The notes: generated by a model not told the origin, from the sequence alone. 50,549 nt of DNA from Clostridia bacterium (GCA_017407705.1 JAFQWA010000015.1:1-50549), one strand, 5' to 3'; counted from the first letter of the stretch, positions 8,186-14,772 are shown. Numbers and translations are program-made.

Positions 8186-9198
8186 TATATGATCTCCTTT
8201 AATGCATTTCTGACAGAAATAACTGCCTTCATCATATCACCGAATTGCTCAGATGTCAAAGACTGTGCTCCGTCGCAAAGAGCGTGGATGGGATCTCCGT
8301 GTACCTCTGTCATAAGGCCGTCGGCACCTGCGGCCACTGCTGCAAGAGCCATGCTCTTTACATATTTTGATGAGCCTGTTGCGTGTGAGGGATCGATAAC
8401 AACGGGAAGATGGGTCAGCTCCTTCAGTACGGGAACGGCAGAAAGATCAAGACAGTTTCTTGTGTACTGGCTGTCAAAGGTCCTTATTCCTCTTTCGCAG
8501 AGAATAACATTTTCATTTCCGCCTGCCATAATGTATTCGGCAGACATAAGCCATTCCTTTATGGTGCTTGAAAGACCTCTTTTAAGAAGAATTGGCTTGT
8601 TTGTTTTTCCTAATTCCTTGAGTAATTCAAAATTCTGCATATTTCTTGCGCCGACCTGAATTACATCCACATCCTGAAATAAGGGAAGATGTGCCGCATC
8701 CATTATCTCTGTGACGACAGGAAGTCCCGTTTCCTTCTTAGCCTTCAGTAAAAGCTCGATTCCCTCAGCCTTTAAGCCCTGAAAATCGTAGGGAGAGGTT
8801 CTCGGCTTGAATGCTCCGCCGCGAAGCATATCACAGCCGTATGCTTTTACTTCTCTTGCGACATTAGTGAGCTGCTCTTCGGATTCAACTGAGCAGGGAC
8901 CTGCAATAACTGCGAAATTGCCGCCGCCTATTTTTATACCCGAACAATCAATAACTGAATCATCGGGATGGAATTTTCTGTTCGCGCTCTTGAAGGGATC
9001 GGATACTCTCTTAACCGCTTCAACCATGCTGAGGCTTGCAATAAGATCGGCATCGATCTTACTTGTATCGCCGATAAGTCCGATAACGGTCTGAAACTGA
9101 CCGTCAGATATATGAACATCAAGTCCCTGACCTTTTAACCATGTGATGAAGCTTTCCTTCTGTTCTGCTGTTGTCCCGTGCTTTAATATTGCAATCAT
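8185..9198 (-). CDS. aroF: DAHP synthase, type I beta with N-terminal ferredoxin-like domain
   Basis: A 337-residue 3-deoxy-7-phosphoheptulonate synthase, the entry step from PEP and erythrose 4-phosphate. Residues 1-70 look like the ferredoxin-like regulatory domain (MIAILKHGTTAEQ...). The (beta/alpha)8 barrel begins at NFAVIAGPCSVESEEQL and contains GGAFKPRTSPYDFQG, QVGARNMQNF, LLKRGLSSTIKEW, LCERGIRTF and VIDPSHATG. The length and the N-terminal domain match the Thermotoga maritima type, in which that domain mediates Tyr/Phe inhibition. If that holds here, the enzyme and the upstream attenuator sense the same two amino acids. First gene of the operon; ATG preceded by AGAGGAA. Confidence 0.95.
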   Translation of the reverse strand: MIAILKHGTTAEQKESFITWLKGQGLDVHISDGQFQTVIGLIGDTSKIDADLIASLSMVEAVKRVSDPFKSANRKFHPDDSVIDCSGIKIGGGNFAVIAGPCSVESEEQLTNVAREVKAYGCDMLRGGAFKPRTSPYDFQGLKAEGIELLLKAKKETGLPVVTEIMDAAHLPLFQDVDVIQVGARNMQNFELLKELGKTNKPILLKRGLSSTIKEWLMSAEYIMAGGNENVILCERGIRTFDSQYTRNCLDLSAVPVLKELTHLPVVIDPSHATGSSKYVKSMALAAVAAGADGLMTEVHGDPIHALCDGAQSLTSEQFGDMMKAVISVRNALKEII

Positions 9199-9235
9199 TT
9201 TTTATTCCTCTTTCTTATCAAAAAATGCACTTATC

Positions 9236-9268
9236 AAAAAAATGCACCGAGTTTTCACTTCGGTGCAT
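9236..9268 (-). terminator. Attenuator terminator in the aro leader
   Basis: On the minus strand, ATGCACCGA (9268-9260) pairs with TCGGTGCAT (9250-9242) around a 9-base loop, and seven T follow. It lies between the leader peptide and aroF. Its whole 5' arm and loop can instead pair with a 19-base segment (9313-9295) just after the leader stop codon, forming an antiterminator. This makes it a conditional terminator. Confidence 0.87.
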
Positions 9269-9377
9269 CTGAAATAACTTATGTTATAACTTTTATGCAA
9301 GCAAGCGAAAACCTTTACTGTTTATGATAGTAAAAGTAAAAGTAATAATATTCTGCTGCAAAAAAGTTCTTTTTCAT
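9250..9377 (-). promoter_or_regulatory. Ribosome-mediated Phe/Tyr attenuator
   Basis: All parts of a classical attenuator can be drawn. Protector: ACTTTTACT inside the leader codons pairs with AGTAAAGGT over the stop codon (9 bp, one G-U). Antiterminator: GGTTTTCGCTTGCTTGCAT (9313-9295) pairs with ATGCACCGAAGTGAAAACT (9268-9250) as 11 bp, a 3x3 internal loop, and 5 bp. Terminator: see 9236-9268. A ribosome stalled at Tyr or Phe codons would free the antiterminator. A ribosome reaching the stop codon would cover its 5' arm and allow termination. Inference from sequence only. Confidence 0.85.
9315..9377 (-). CDS. Phe/Tyr-rich leader peptide of the aro operon
   Basis: A 20-codon ORF, MKKNFFAAEYYYFYFYYHKQ, with six Tyr and four Phe, eight of them in an unbroken run (residues 10-17). 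It starts with ATG, preceded at 7 bases by AGAAGGA, and ends in TAA. It lies 34 bases downstream of a good promoter -10 box and just ahead of a terminator/antiterminator pair. The codon content matches the two end products of the downstream genes (pheA, tyrA). Its role is regulatory: its translation reports the charging of tRNA-Tyr and tRNA-Phe, and the peptide itself is probably not functional. No tryptophan codon is present, consistent with the lack of trp genes here. Confidence 0.87.
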   Translation of the reverse strand: MKKNFFAAEYYYFYFYYHKQ

Positions 9378-9410
9378 AAAAATTATCCTTCTGATATTTT
9401 CTATATGAGC

Positions 9411-9439
9411 AGTTTAGCACCTTAAAGCGTGAAAGTCAA
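9411..9439 (-). promoter_or_regulatory. Promoter of the aro operon
   Basis: TTGACT (9439-9434), a 17-base spacer, and TAAACT (9416-9411) on the minus strand. Transcription would begin near 9404, giving an approximately 200-base leader containing the attenuator. Confidence 0.8.
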
Positions 9440-9469
9440 GAGTTTTTTCAGGTATTTTTTTTGCAAAAA

Positions 9470-9488
9470 CTGATAAGTCTTATCAATT
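9470..9488 (-). terminator. Weak terminator after beta-mannosidase
   Basis: Just after the stop codon, TTGATA and TATCAG-like arms fold into a short hairpin (TGATA...TATCA) followed by TTTTT. The stem is short and efficiency is uncertain. Confidence 0.45.
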
Positions 9489-9492
9489 TTTA

Positions 9493-11943
9493 TTATGCAA
9501 GAGTATATGCGGTGACGGTTAATGAATCATCATAAGAGTCAGAGGCTTTCCTGAAGCCTACCGTTCTTTCTTCACCGGGCAACAAGGAGAAGCAGTTATC
9601 ATCGAAAATATATCCGCCCTCAAGCTCAACAGCGTGGATATATTTATCTGAATATAATGTAATGCTGTTGTCAGTTTTCTTCTTAACGGTGACACCGTCT
9701 GCTTTTTTCAGATTGAGTGCCCCCTTGCGGTAAAATGCCCTGTCGTAAACATCTTCACCCTTAATTTCAAAAATTACCGTTGATTCCTCAGGTACTGAGT
9801 CGTAAGGGATAGAATAAAGCTTTGCCGATGAAGCGGCTGAGGATACTGCAGACAGAGTCTTTACGGGGAAAATAAGTCCCTTATGTAAGCAGGATATCTT
9901 AAGCTCCAGCTCCTTATCACCCAGGGAGTCGTTGCAGACATAAAAGTCATAGCCCTCTGATCTGTCAACGGATGCAAGGAATTTTCCCGCGCACCGTCTG
10001 AAGCTGTAGAAGGAGTCCTTCGGGAGACAGTAGTAGTCCACAAAGGACCAGCCGCTTGCGGCAGGCCAGCAGTCATTCCACATCCAGTAAACGATGCCGT
10101 CAATAAAGCCGCAGTTTCGTCTTATGTTTTCCATAGATACTCTTATCCATTCATACTGAATGTATTTCATCTTGAAGTATCTGTCCTTGCCGTCACAAAA
10201 ATCGCCTAAGACCTTTTTTGTAAAATTGAGAAGCACATCGAATAATGAAAAAGACAGAGCAGGATTGCTCTTTGTGTGATAGTTCCACATTTCATCGGAA
10301 TTAAATATATCATCCTCAGTCATAAAGCGTCTGAGTGAGGGGAGATTTATTGCACCTGTAGTAGGCTCTTCGGCAATAAAACGGGCAAGATACTGTGAAA
10401 AATGCTCCTTGTAATCCGTCATATCGCTGTTCATGATATATGGGAATATTGAGCAGCCGAGATACTGTGTATTATGAGTAGTTCCCTTTGTTTTTGATGC
10501 ATAGGGAGTTCCGCCTGCGGGGCTTGAAAGAAGAAATCTTCTTTGAGGATCAAGTCTATTAAGTACGGGATATATACCTTTGTGGATCGCTGTTCTTCCG
10601 TGATAATCCTCAGCTTGATCATAGCCGTGCACTGCATTTTCATTGTCACCCGACCACCATACAAGACAGGGATGGTTTCTGAGAGAATATGCGGCAAATT
10701 CCGCCTCTTTTCTTATATGCTCTATAAAATGACCGTCATATTCGGGATATTCCCCGCAGGCCATAAGAAAATCCTGCGTGACAAGGATTCCGAGGCGGTC
10801 GCATTCATTATAAAAATGCTGCTTTTCGAATATTCCGCCGCCCCATACACGGAGCATATTGAGATTTGCAGTTACTGCAAGAGATAAAAGAGAGGTTATC
10901 TTTTCATCCGTTTCGGCACAGGGCAAGGGCTCTGAGGGAACCCAGTTTGCTCCCTTGCACATTACGGGAACATCATTTATAAGAAGGCAAAAGCCTGAAA
11001 AGCTCTCATTTCTGTCATATTCTCTTCCGCTGACACTGTCCTTTATTTCAAGGCATTTATTATAATAAGGACTTCCTTTTTCATCGGGAAGCTCAAGTAT
11101 TTTTACCTTTCTGATGCCGAAGGAGAATTCCTTATTACAGATACGCAGTGTATATAATGGCTGAGCGCCGTAGCCTGCGGGATACCAGAGCTTCGGAGAG
11201 GGAATGTCGATATATTCCTTCAGGAAGGCTTCTTTTCTGAAATAGCGGTTTGACCATACGGTTTTTTTGTCGGGAGAAAGAATCTCAACATCAGCATAGC
11301 CGCCGTTTTCATAGTTTACGAATTCTGCTTCGATCACTATACCTGCATAGCCGTCACCGATATGATCCGTATAGATATATACATTATCCACATCAAATCC
11401 GTTATTTCCTGTAATGTATACATCACGCCATATTCCGCTTGTTACAAATCTTCCTACCCAGTCCCAGCCGTAGGTGCACTGTATTCTTCTTGTGTGCATT
11501 CTTTCACAGGTAAATGCACCGCCGAGGCGGGGAAGTCCCTCTGTTCTTTTTATAGGGGAATAAAAATGCACCTTAAGAATATTCTCGCCGGTTTTTAATA
11601 CCTCTGAAACATTAAATCTGTGAGGAATGAACATATTTTCGGTGCTTCCTATATGAACCGAATTCAGGTATATATCCGTATATGTATCGAGACCTTCAAA
11701 AACAAGTCTTGCGTCGGCGGGTATCTCCTGAAGTTCAAAGGTCCTTATATATTCAAAGTCCCTGTTTTCTATCCACTGACAGCCCTCTGCGTTATCACGG
11801 TAATATATGTCATCAGGAATTCTGATTCCCTTAAGATCCGTATGTACACATCCGGGGACCGTGCCGTCAAATGTAAATTCCTCTGTATTGTTTTCAGAAA
11901 AGCATATGCCCTGCCATTTTCCGTTAAGCGATATTCTGTTCAT
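9493..11943 (-). CDS. Beta-mannosidase, glycoside hydrolase family 2
   Basis: An 816-residue protein without a signal peptide, so it acts in the cytoplasm on imported manno-oligosaccharides or N-glycan-derived sugars. The N-terminal jelly-roll opens with LNGKWQ and continues with GTVPGCVHTDL and the RIQCTYGWDWVGRF block typical of beta-mannosidases. The barrel has NMLRVWGGGIFEKQHFYNECDRLGILVTQDF. The acid/base Glu is E435 in WSGDNENA (the family usually has SGNNE). The nucleophile is probably E525 in FIAEEPTTGAINLPSLRRF. The gene stands alone with its own promoter (11975-12003) and GGAGAG RBS; no transporter or other mannan gene flanks it. A related exo-beta-D-glucosaminidase is less likely. 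Confidence 0.88.
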   Translation of the reverse strand: MNRISLNGKWQGICFSENNTEEFTFDGTVPGCVHTDLKGIRIPDDIYYRDNAEGCQWIENRDFEYIRTFELQEIPADARLVFEGLDTYTDIYLNSVHIGSTENMFIPHRFNVSEVLKTGENILKVHFYSPIKRTEGLPRLGGAFTCERMHTRRIQCTYGWDWVGRFVTSGIWRDVYITGNNGFDVDNVYIYTDHIGDGYAGIVIEAEFVNYENGGYADVEILSPDKKTVWSNRYFRKEAFLKEYIDIPSPKLWYPAGYGAQPLYTLRICNKEFSFGIRKVKILELPDEKGSPYYNKCLEIKDSVSGREYDRNESFSGFCLLINDVPVMCKGANWVPSEPLPCAETDEKITSLLSLAVTANLNMLRVWGGGIFEKQHFYNECDRLGILVTQDFLMACGEYPEYDGHFIEHIRKEAEFAAYSLRNHPCLVWWSGDNENAVHGYDQAEDYHGRTAIHKGIYPVLNRLDPQRRFLLSSPAGGTPYASKTKGTTHNTQYLGCSIFPYIMNSDMTDYKEHFSQYLARFIAEEPTTGAINLPSLRRFMTEDDIFNSDEMWNYHTKSNPALSFSLFDVLLNFTKKVLGDFCDGKDRYFKMKYIQYEWIRVSMENIRRNCGFIDGIVYWMWNDCWPAASGWSFVDYYCLPKDSFYSFRRCAGKFLASVDRSEGYDFYVCNDSLGDKELELKISCLHKGLIFPVKTLSAVSSAASSAKLYSIPYDSVPEESTVIFEIKGEDVYDRAFYRKGALNLKKADGVTVKKKTDNSITLYSDKYIHAVELEGGYIFDDNCFSLLPGEERTVGFRKASDSYDDSLTVTAYTLA

Positions 11944-11974
11944 ATTTTTCTCTCCGGATAAGTTTTTATAAAAT

Positions 11975-12003
11975 AATATATCATATGTATTTTATAATTG
12001 CAA
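11975..12003 (-). promoter_or_regulatory. Promoter of the beta-mannosidase gene
   Basis: TTGCAA (12003-11998), 17 bases, then TATATT (11980-11975) on the minus strand, about 30 bases upstream of the start codon. Confidence 0.65.
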
Positions 12004-12052
12004 ATGAATTTGTCCGTGATAAACCGGTTGTCCCGCTGTATTCTTCGATATC

Positions 12053-12193
12053 GGATCACGGCAGATAAGTACGCTTCGCGTGATGATAAGTACGCTTCGC
12101 GTGATATAATAACCGTTTCTTCATATGCTGCAGGCATACATCACAGAGCGAAGGTCGACATCACGCACCGTGTTCCGCAAGGAACGCATCACT
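12053..12193. repeat. Intergenic palindrome array A
   Basis: The 396-base gap 11944-12339 holds this array between two promoters. A 21-bp unit occurs twice in perfect tandem (12064-12084 and 12085-12105), each with a TACGC-TTC-GCG hairpin. Left of the centre the units end in GTGAT; right of the centre they are separated by ATCAC (ATGC-TGC-AGGCAT; the AGAGCGAAGGTCGAC unit; GCGTTCC/GGAACGC-type arms). The central 44 bp (12101-12144) align without gaps to 50476-50519 with 34 identities. No ORF is convincing. This looks like a non-coding repeat element, possibly a MITE or a structured RNA. Confidence 0.7.
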
Positions 12194-12268
12194 CAAAAGT
12201 AGACCGAGGTAAGAAAAACTAAAAGTACGCCGCTTTTGCAAAAAATAATAATGTTTTCTCACAACCAC

Positions 12269-12297
12269 TTGACAGCAGTCTTTTTTTGTTATAAAAT
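12269..12297 (+). promoter_or_regulatory. Promoter of the TetR-ABC operon
   Basis: TTGACA (12269-12274), a 17-base spacer, and TAAAAT (12292-12297). The start codon of the regulator lies 42 bases downstream. An autoregulatory operator is likely nearby, but no unambiguous palindrome is evident. Confidence 0.8.
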
Positions 12298-12339
12298 AAC
12301 ATATGATATATAACGATAGATATTTATTGGAGGTGTACT

Positions 12340-12900
12340 ATGCCACCTAAAATTAAAGTAACAAAAGATGATATTATAAATGCCGCTGTTGACATTGTGC
12401 GCAATAGCGGTGCACAAGCAATTAACGCAAGAACGATAGCTTCCGTGTTGAATTGTTCTACACAACCGATCTTTTCCAACTTTGCCACCATGGATGAACT
12501 GCGTCTTGCTGTTGTAGAAAAAGCTGATATTTTGTGTCAAGAGTATATGCAGCGAGAGGTTGTAATCGGAAAGTATCCTGCATATAAGGCAAACGGTATG
12601 GCTTACATACGATTTGCTAAAGAAGAAAAAGAGTTGTTCAAACTCTTATATATGCGTGACCGCTCAAGTGAATTGATTCCGGAAACAACAGAGCAAACCG
12701 ACAAAATGGAGTCGATCGTTCATAATAATACAGGGCTTAGCGGTGCTGATGTAAAATTGTTCCACCTTGAAATGTGGGCGTACGTTCACGGAATTGCCAC
12801 AATGTTTGCCACAGGCTTTTTGGATCTTGATTGGGAGCTTGTCAGCAAAATGCTCACGGATTCCTATCAAGGACTTAAAAAACAACACGGTGTGGAGTGA
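12340..12900 (+). CDS. TetR/AcrR-family transcriptional regulator
   Basis: A 186-residue protein. Residues about 8-55 form the TetR helix-turn-helix (DDIINAAVDIVRNSGAQAINARTIASVLNCSTQPIFSNFATMDEL). The remainder is a helical ligand-binding domain with no recognisable ligand signature. It is the first gene of a three-gene unit with an ABC ATPase and an ABC-2 permease, so it probably represses that exporter until an inducer (drug, peptide or metabolite) binds. ATG with an ideal GGAGG at 7-bp spacing. Flanked on the left by palindrome array A. Confidence 0.9.
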   Translation: MPPKIKVTKDDIINAAVDIVRNSGAQAINARTIASVLNCSTQPIFSNFATMDELRLAVVEKADILCQEYMQREVVIGKYPAYKANGMAYIRFAKEEKELFKLLYMRDRSSELIPETTEQTDKMESIVHNNTGLSGADVKLFHLEMWAYVHGIATMFATGFLDLDWELVSKMLTDSYQGLKKQHGVE

Positions 12901-12906
12901 TCAATA

Positions 12907-13635
12907 ATGGATGCCATTAGAATTGAAGGTTTAACAAAAAAATATAAAGATGTGGTTGCGGTTGATGATCTTCGCCTTTTTGTTCGCAAAGGAGAGTTAT
13001 TTTCTCTGCTTGGTGTAAATGGTGCCGGCAAAACGACTACTGTTAAAATGTTGTCCTGTCTTACACAGCCTACAAGCGGAGATGCTTTTCTGAACGGGAA
13101 AAGTATTTGCAAAGATAGTGCCGCCGTGAAATCACTTATTGCCGTCTCTCCGCAGGAAACTGCAGTTGCACCCGGTCTGTCCGTTCGTGAAAATCTCGAA
13201 TTGATGTGCGGTGTTCACGGCTTTTCAAAAGGCAAACAGAATGCAAAAATCTCAGAACTGACTGAACTGTTCGGTCTTGAATCTGTTATTAAGAAAAAAG
13301 CCGGCAAACTGTCCGGCGGTTGGCAGCGCAGATTAAGTATTGCAATGGCACTCATCAGCGAGCCGGACACATTGTTCCTCGACGAGCCTACGCTTGGGCT
13401 TGATGTGCTTGCTCGAAGCGATTTATGGGATATCATTCGTTCCCTGAAAGGTGATGTAACCATTATTCTTACAACACATTATATGGAGGAAGCAGAGGTT
13501 CTTTCTGACCGCATCGCTATTATGAAAGACGGCAAACTCCTTATTTGCGATACCGCTGATAATATCAAAGGAACCGCGAAAACGGATAATTTCGAGCAAG
13601 CATTTGTTCGTATCGTAAAGGGGGTGGCAAAATGA
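12907..13635 (+). CDS. ABC transporter ATP-binding protein (ABC-2 exporter type)
   Basis: A 242-residue ATPase with Walker A GVNGAGKTTT (near residue 36), the signature LSGGWQRRLSIAMAL, Walker B TLFLDEPTLGLD, and the switch His in LTTHYMEEAE. It ends shortly after the core domain, as in drug or antimicrobial-peptide exporters of the DrrA/NatA kind. It pairs with the overlapping permease gene (4 bases shared) and should energise export. The substrate is unknown. Confidence 0.95.
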   Translation: MDAIRIEGLTKKYKDVVAVDDLRLFVRKGELFSLLGVNGAGKTTTVKMLSCLTQPTSGDAFLNGKSICKDSAAVKSLIAVSPQETAVAPGLSVRENLELMCGVHGFSKGKQNAKISELTELFGLESVIKKKAGKLSGGWQRRLSIAMALISEPDTLFLDEPTLGLDVLARSDLWDIIRSLKGDVTIILTTHYMEEAEVLSDRIAIMKDGKLLICDTADNIKGTAKTDNFEQAFVRIVKGVAK

Positions 13636-14363
13636 GAATGCTAACATTTGCGGGCAGAAATACGAAAGAAATACTTCGAGACCCTCTTAATCTGGCTTTT
13701 GGCCTCGGTTTTCCGCTTGTGTTAGTCCTCTTGCTCAGTGCAATACAGGCAAATATCCCCGTAAAATTGTTTGAGATACAGCACCTGACTCCTGGCATAA
13801 CCGTTTTTGGCTTGTCATTTATGACATTGTTTTCGGCAACCATTATCGCAAAAGACAGAGGTAGTTCGTTGCTGCAGCGCTTGTATACAACGCCGCTGAC
13901 GCCAATGGATTTTATCCTAGGTTACACTTTGCCGATTATTCCGATTGCTATCGCTCAGTGCGTTGTCTGCTACATTGCTGCGATCATTCTTGGACTAAGT
14001 ATTACAGCAAATATTTTATATGCCATCGTATTTATTATTCCTATATCTATTCTCTATATCGCATTGGGACTGCTGTTCGGAAGTGTATTGAATGATAAGC
14101 AGGTCGGCGGTATCTGCGGTGCTTTGCTTACCAACCTTTCCGCATGGTTGTCTGGTATTTGGTTTGACCTTGACCTTGTTGGCGGAGCGTTTAAGAAGAT
14201 TTCCTACGCACTTCCCTTTGTCCACGCCGTGGATATGGAACGGGCTGTGTTGGCAGGAAATTTTGCAGGAGTTTTTCCTCACATATGGTGGGTACTTGGA
14301 TATGCCGCCATTCTGCTAATATTAGCGGTATTATTGTTCTTGCGGCAGATGAGGAAGCAGTAA
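13632..14363 (+). CDS. ABC-2 type transporter permease
   Basis: A 243-residue integral membrane protein with about six transmembrane helices, including FGLGFPLVLVLLLSAI near the N-terminus and IWWVLGYAAILLILAVLLFL at the end. The middle contains the ABC-2 hallmark stretch TIIAKDRGSSLLQRLYTTPLTPMDFILGY. It is translationally coupled to the ATPase gene through ATGA overlap, and its RBS AAAGGGGGTGG is strong. Together they form an exporter under the upstream TetR protein. Confidence 0.93.
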   Translation: MRMLTFAGRNTKEILRDPLNLAFGLGFPLVLVLLLSAIQANIPVKLFEIQHLTPGITVFGLSFMTLFSATIIAKDRGSSLLQRLYTTPLTPMDFILGYTLPIIPIAIAQCVVCYIAAIILGLSITANILYAIVFIIPISILYIALGLLFGSVLNDKQVGGICGALLTNLSAWLSGIWFDLDLVGGAFKKISYALPFVHAVDMERAVLAGNFAGVFPHIWWVLGYAAILLILAVLLFLRQMRKQ

Positions 14364-14386
14364 AATTATACAAAAGAGGTTTCTTT

Positions 14387-14411
14387 TTTGGTGCGAGTGA
14401 CGGGACTTGAA
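14387..14411. repeat. 25-bp direct repeat of the tRNA-Leu 3' end (left copy)
   Basis: Identical to 14574-14598, which is the 3' end of the intact tRNA-Leu gene including CCA and three flanking bases. The spacing of the two copies is 187 bp. This is the layout of an att-type duplication or of a partial tRNA gene duplication. Confidence 0.8.
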
Positions 14412-14506
14412 TTGCCGACTTCGTCGCAATTCAGCCCACTTGGTGGGCGGCGTTATTGCTAGTCTGTCTCGCCGTTCATGCTTCACGGCAACCGACAGAC
14501 ACTCGC
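14389..14506 (-). pseudogene. tRNA-Leu remnant with hairpin-rich insert
   Basis: On the minus strand the element begins ATGCGAGTGT, like the intact tRNA-Leu, and ends with the same T-loop/acceptor 3' end and CCA (TTCAAGTCCC...CGCACCA). The D, anticodon and half T arms are replaced by three hairpins: GAATTG...CAATTC (14408-14431), GCCCAC-TTG-GTGGGC (about 14433-14447), and GTCTGTC...GACAGAC with an inner GCCG/CGGC (14462-14500). It is 118 bases rather than 84. Bases 14402-14411 and 14514-14523 are perfect 10-bp inverted copies of the T-arm. It cannot work as a normal tRNA; it may be a relic, an element with tRNA ends, or a structured RNA. Confidence 0.6.
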
Positions 14507-14540
14507 ATTCGGGTTCAAGTCCCCTTTCCTGCATAAAAAT

Positions 14541-14573
14541 AAAAAGCACAGACTTTTCAGTCTGTGCTTTTTA
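14541..14573 (-). terminator. Terminator downstream of tRNA-Leu
   Basis: AAAAGCACAGAC and its complement (loop TTTTCA region) form a 12-bp stem flanked by A and T runs. It directly follows the tRNA on the minus strand, and it may act in both directions. Confidence 0.82.
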
Positions 14574-14575
14574 TT

Positions 14576-14659
14576 TGGTGCGAGTGACGGGACTTGAACC
14601 CGTACGCCAAAGACACACGCCCCTCAAACGTGCCTGTCTGCCAGTTCCAGCACACTCGC
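14576..14659 (-). tRNA. tRNA-Leu (anticodon GAG)
   Basis: 84 bases with CCA encoded. Acceptor arms are GCGAGTG/CACTCGC. The anticodon stem CACGT/GCGTG encloses the loop TTGAGGG with GAG at the centre. A long variable arm follows, as in class II tRNAs, and the T-arm is ACGGG-TTCAAGT-CCCGT. Its promoter is a perfect consensus, and a terminator lies downstream. It decodes CUC/CUU leucine codons. Confidence 0.95.
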
Positions 14660-14691
14660 ATATTTTGCGGTTTTTGTAAGCCGCAAAATGT

Positions 14692-14720
14692 ATTATATCA
14701 AAGAGATGTTCAGTTGTCAA
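14692..14720 (-). promoter_or_regulatory. Consensus promoter of tRNA-Leu
   Basis: TTGACA (14720-14715), 17 bases, TATAAT (14697-14692) on the minus strand: a perfect sigmaA consensus. A small hairpin (TTTTGCGG...CCGCAAAA) between the promoter and the mature 5' end would lie in the trimmed leader. Confidence 0.9.
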
Positions 14721-14772
14721 CAAAAATATTCATTTTTCTCAAAATATTTTTAACAACCCATTCTGCCCCGTT

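Noticed and set aside
8189-8659. Plus-strand open frame of 156 codons opposite aroF
   Set aside because: It mirrors the strongly conserved DAHP synthase and lacks an RBS or any recognisable domain.
9315-9377. Leader ORF as a functional small peptide (for example a toxin)
   Set aside because: The composition matches codon sensing of Tyr/Phe, the overlap with alternative RNA helices explains it fully, and no hydrophobic toxin-like segment or antitoxin is present.
1-12000. Codon-usage break between the left block (Arg mostly AGA in sampled aro genes) and the right block (CGT frequent in dnaK, valS), suggesting a chimeric contig or large island
   Set aside because: The M14 carboxypeptidase in the right block is also AGA-rich, so expression level explains the difference. 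I sampled few genes by eye; a codon-usage plot along the window would settle it.
12053-12193. CRISPR array
   Set aside because: Apart from one tandem 21-bp pair the units are not identical repeats separated by unique spacers; the constant parts are only about 5 bases and no cas gene is near.
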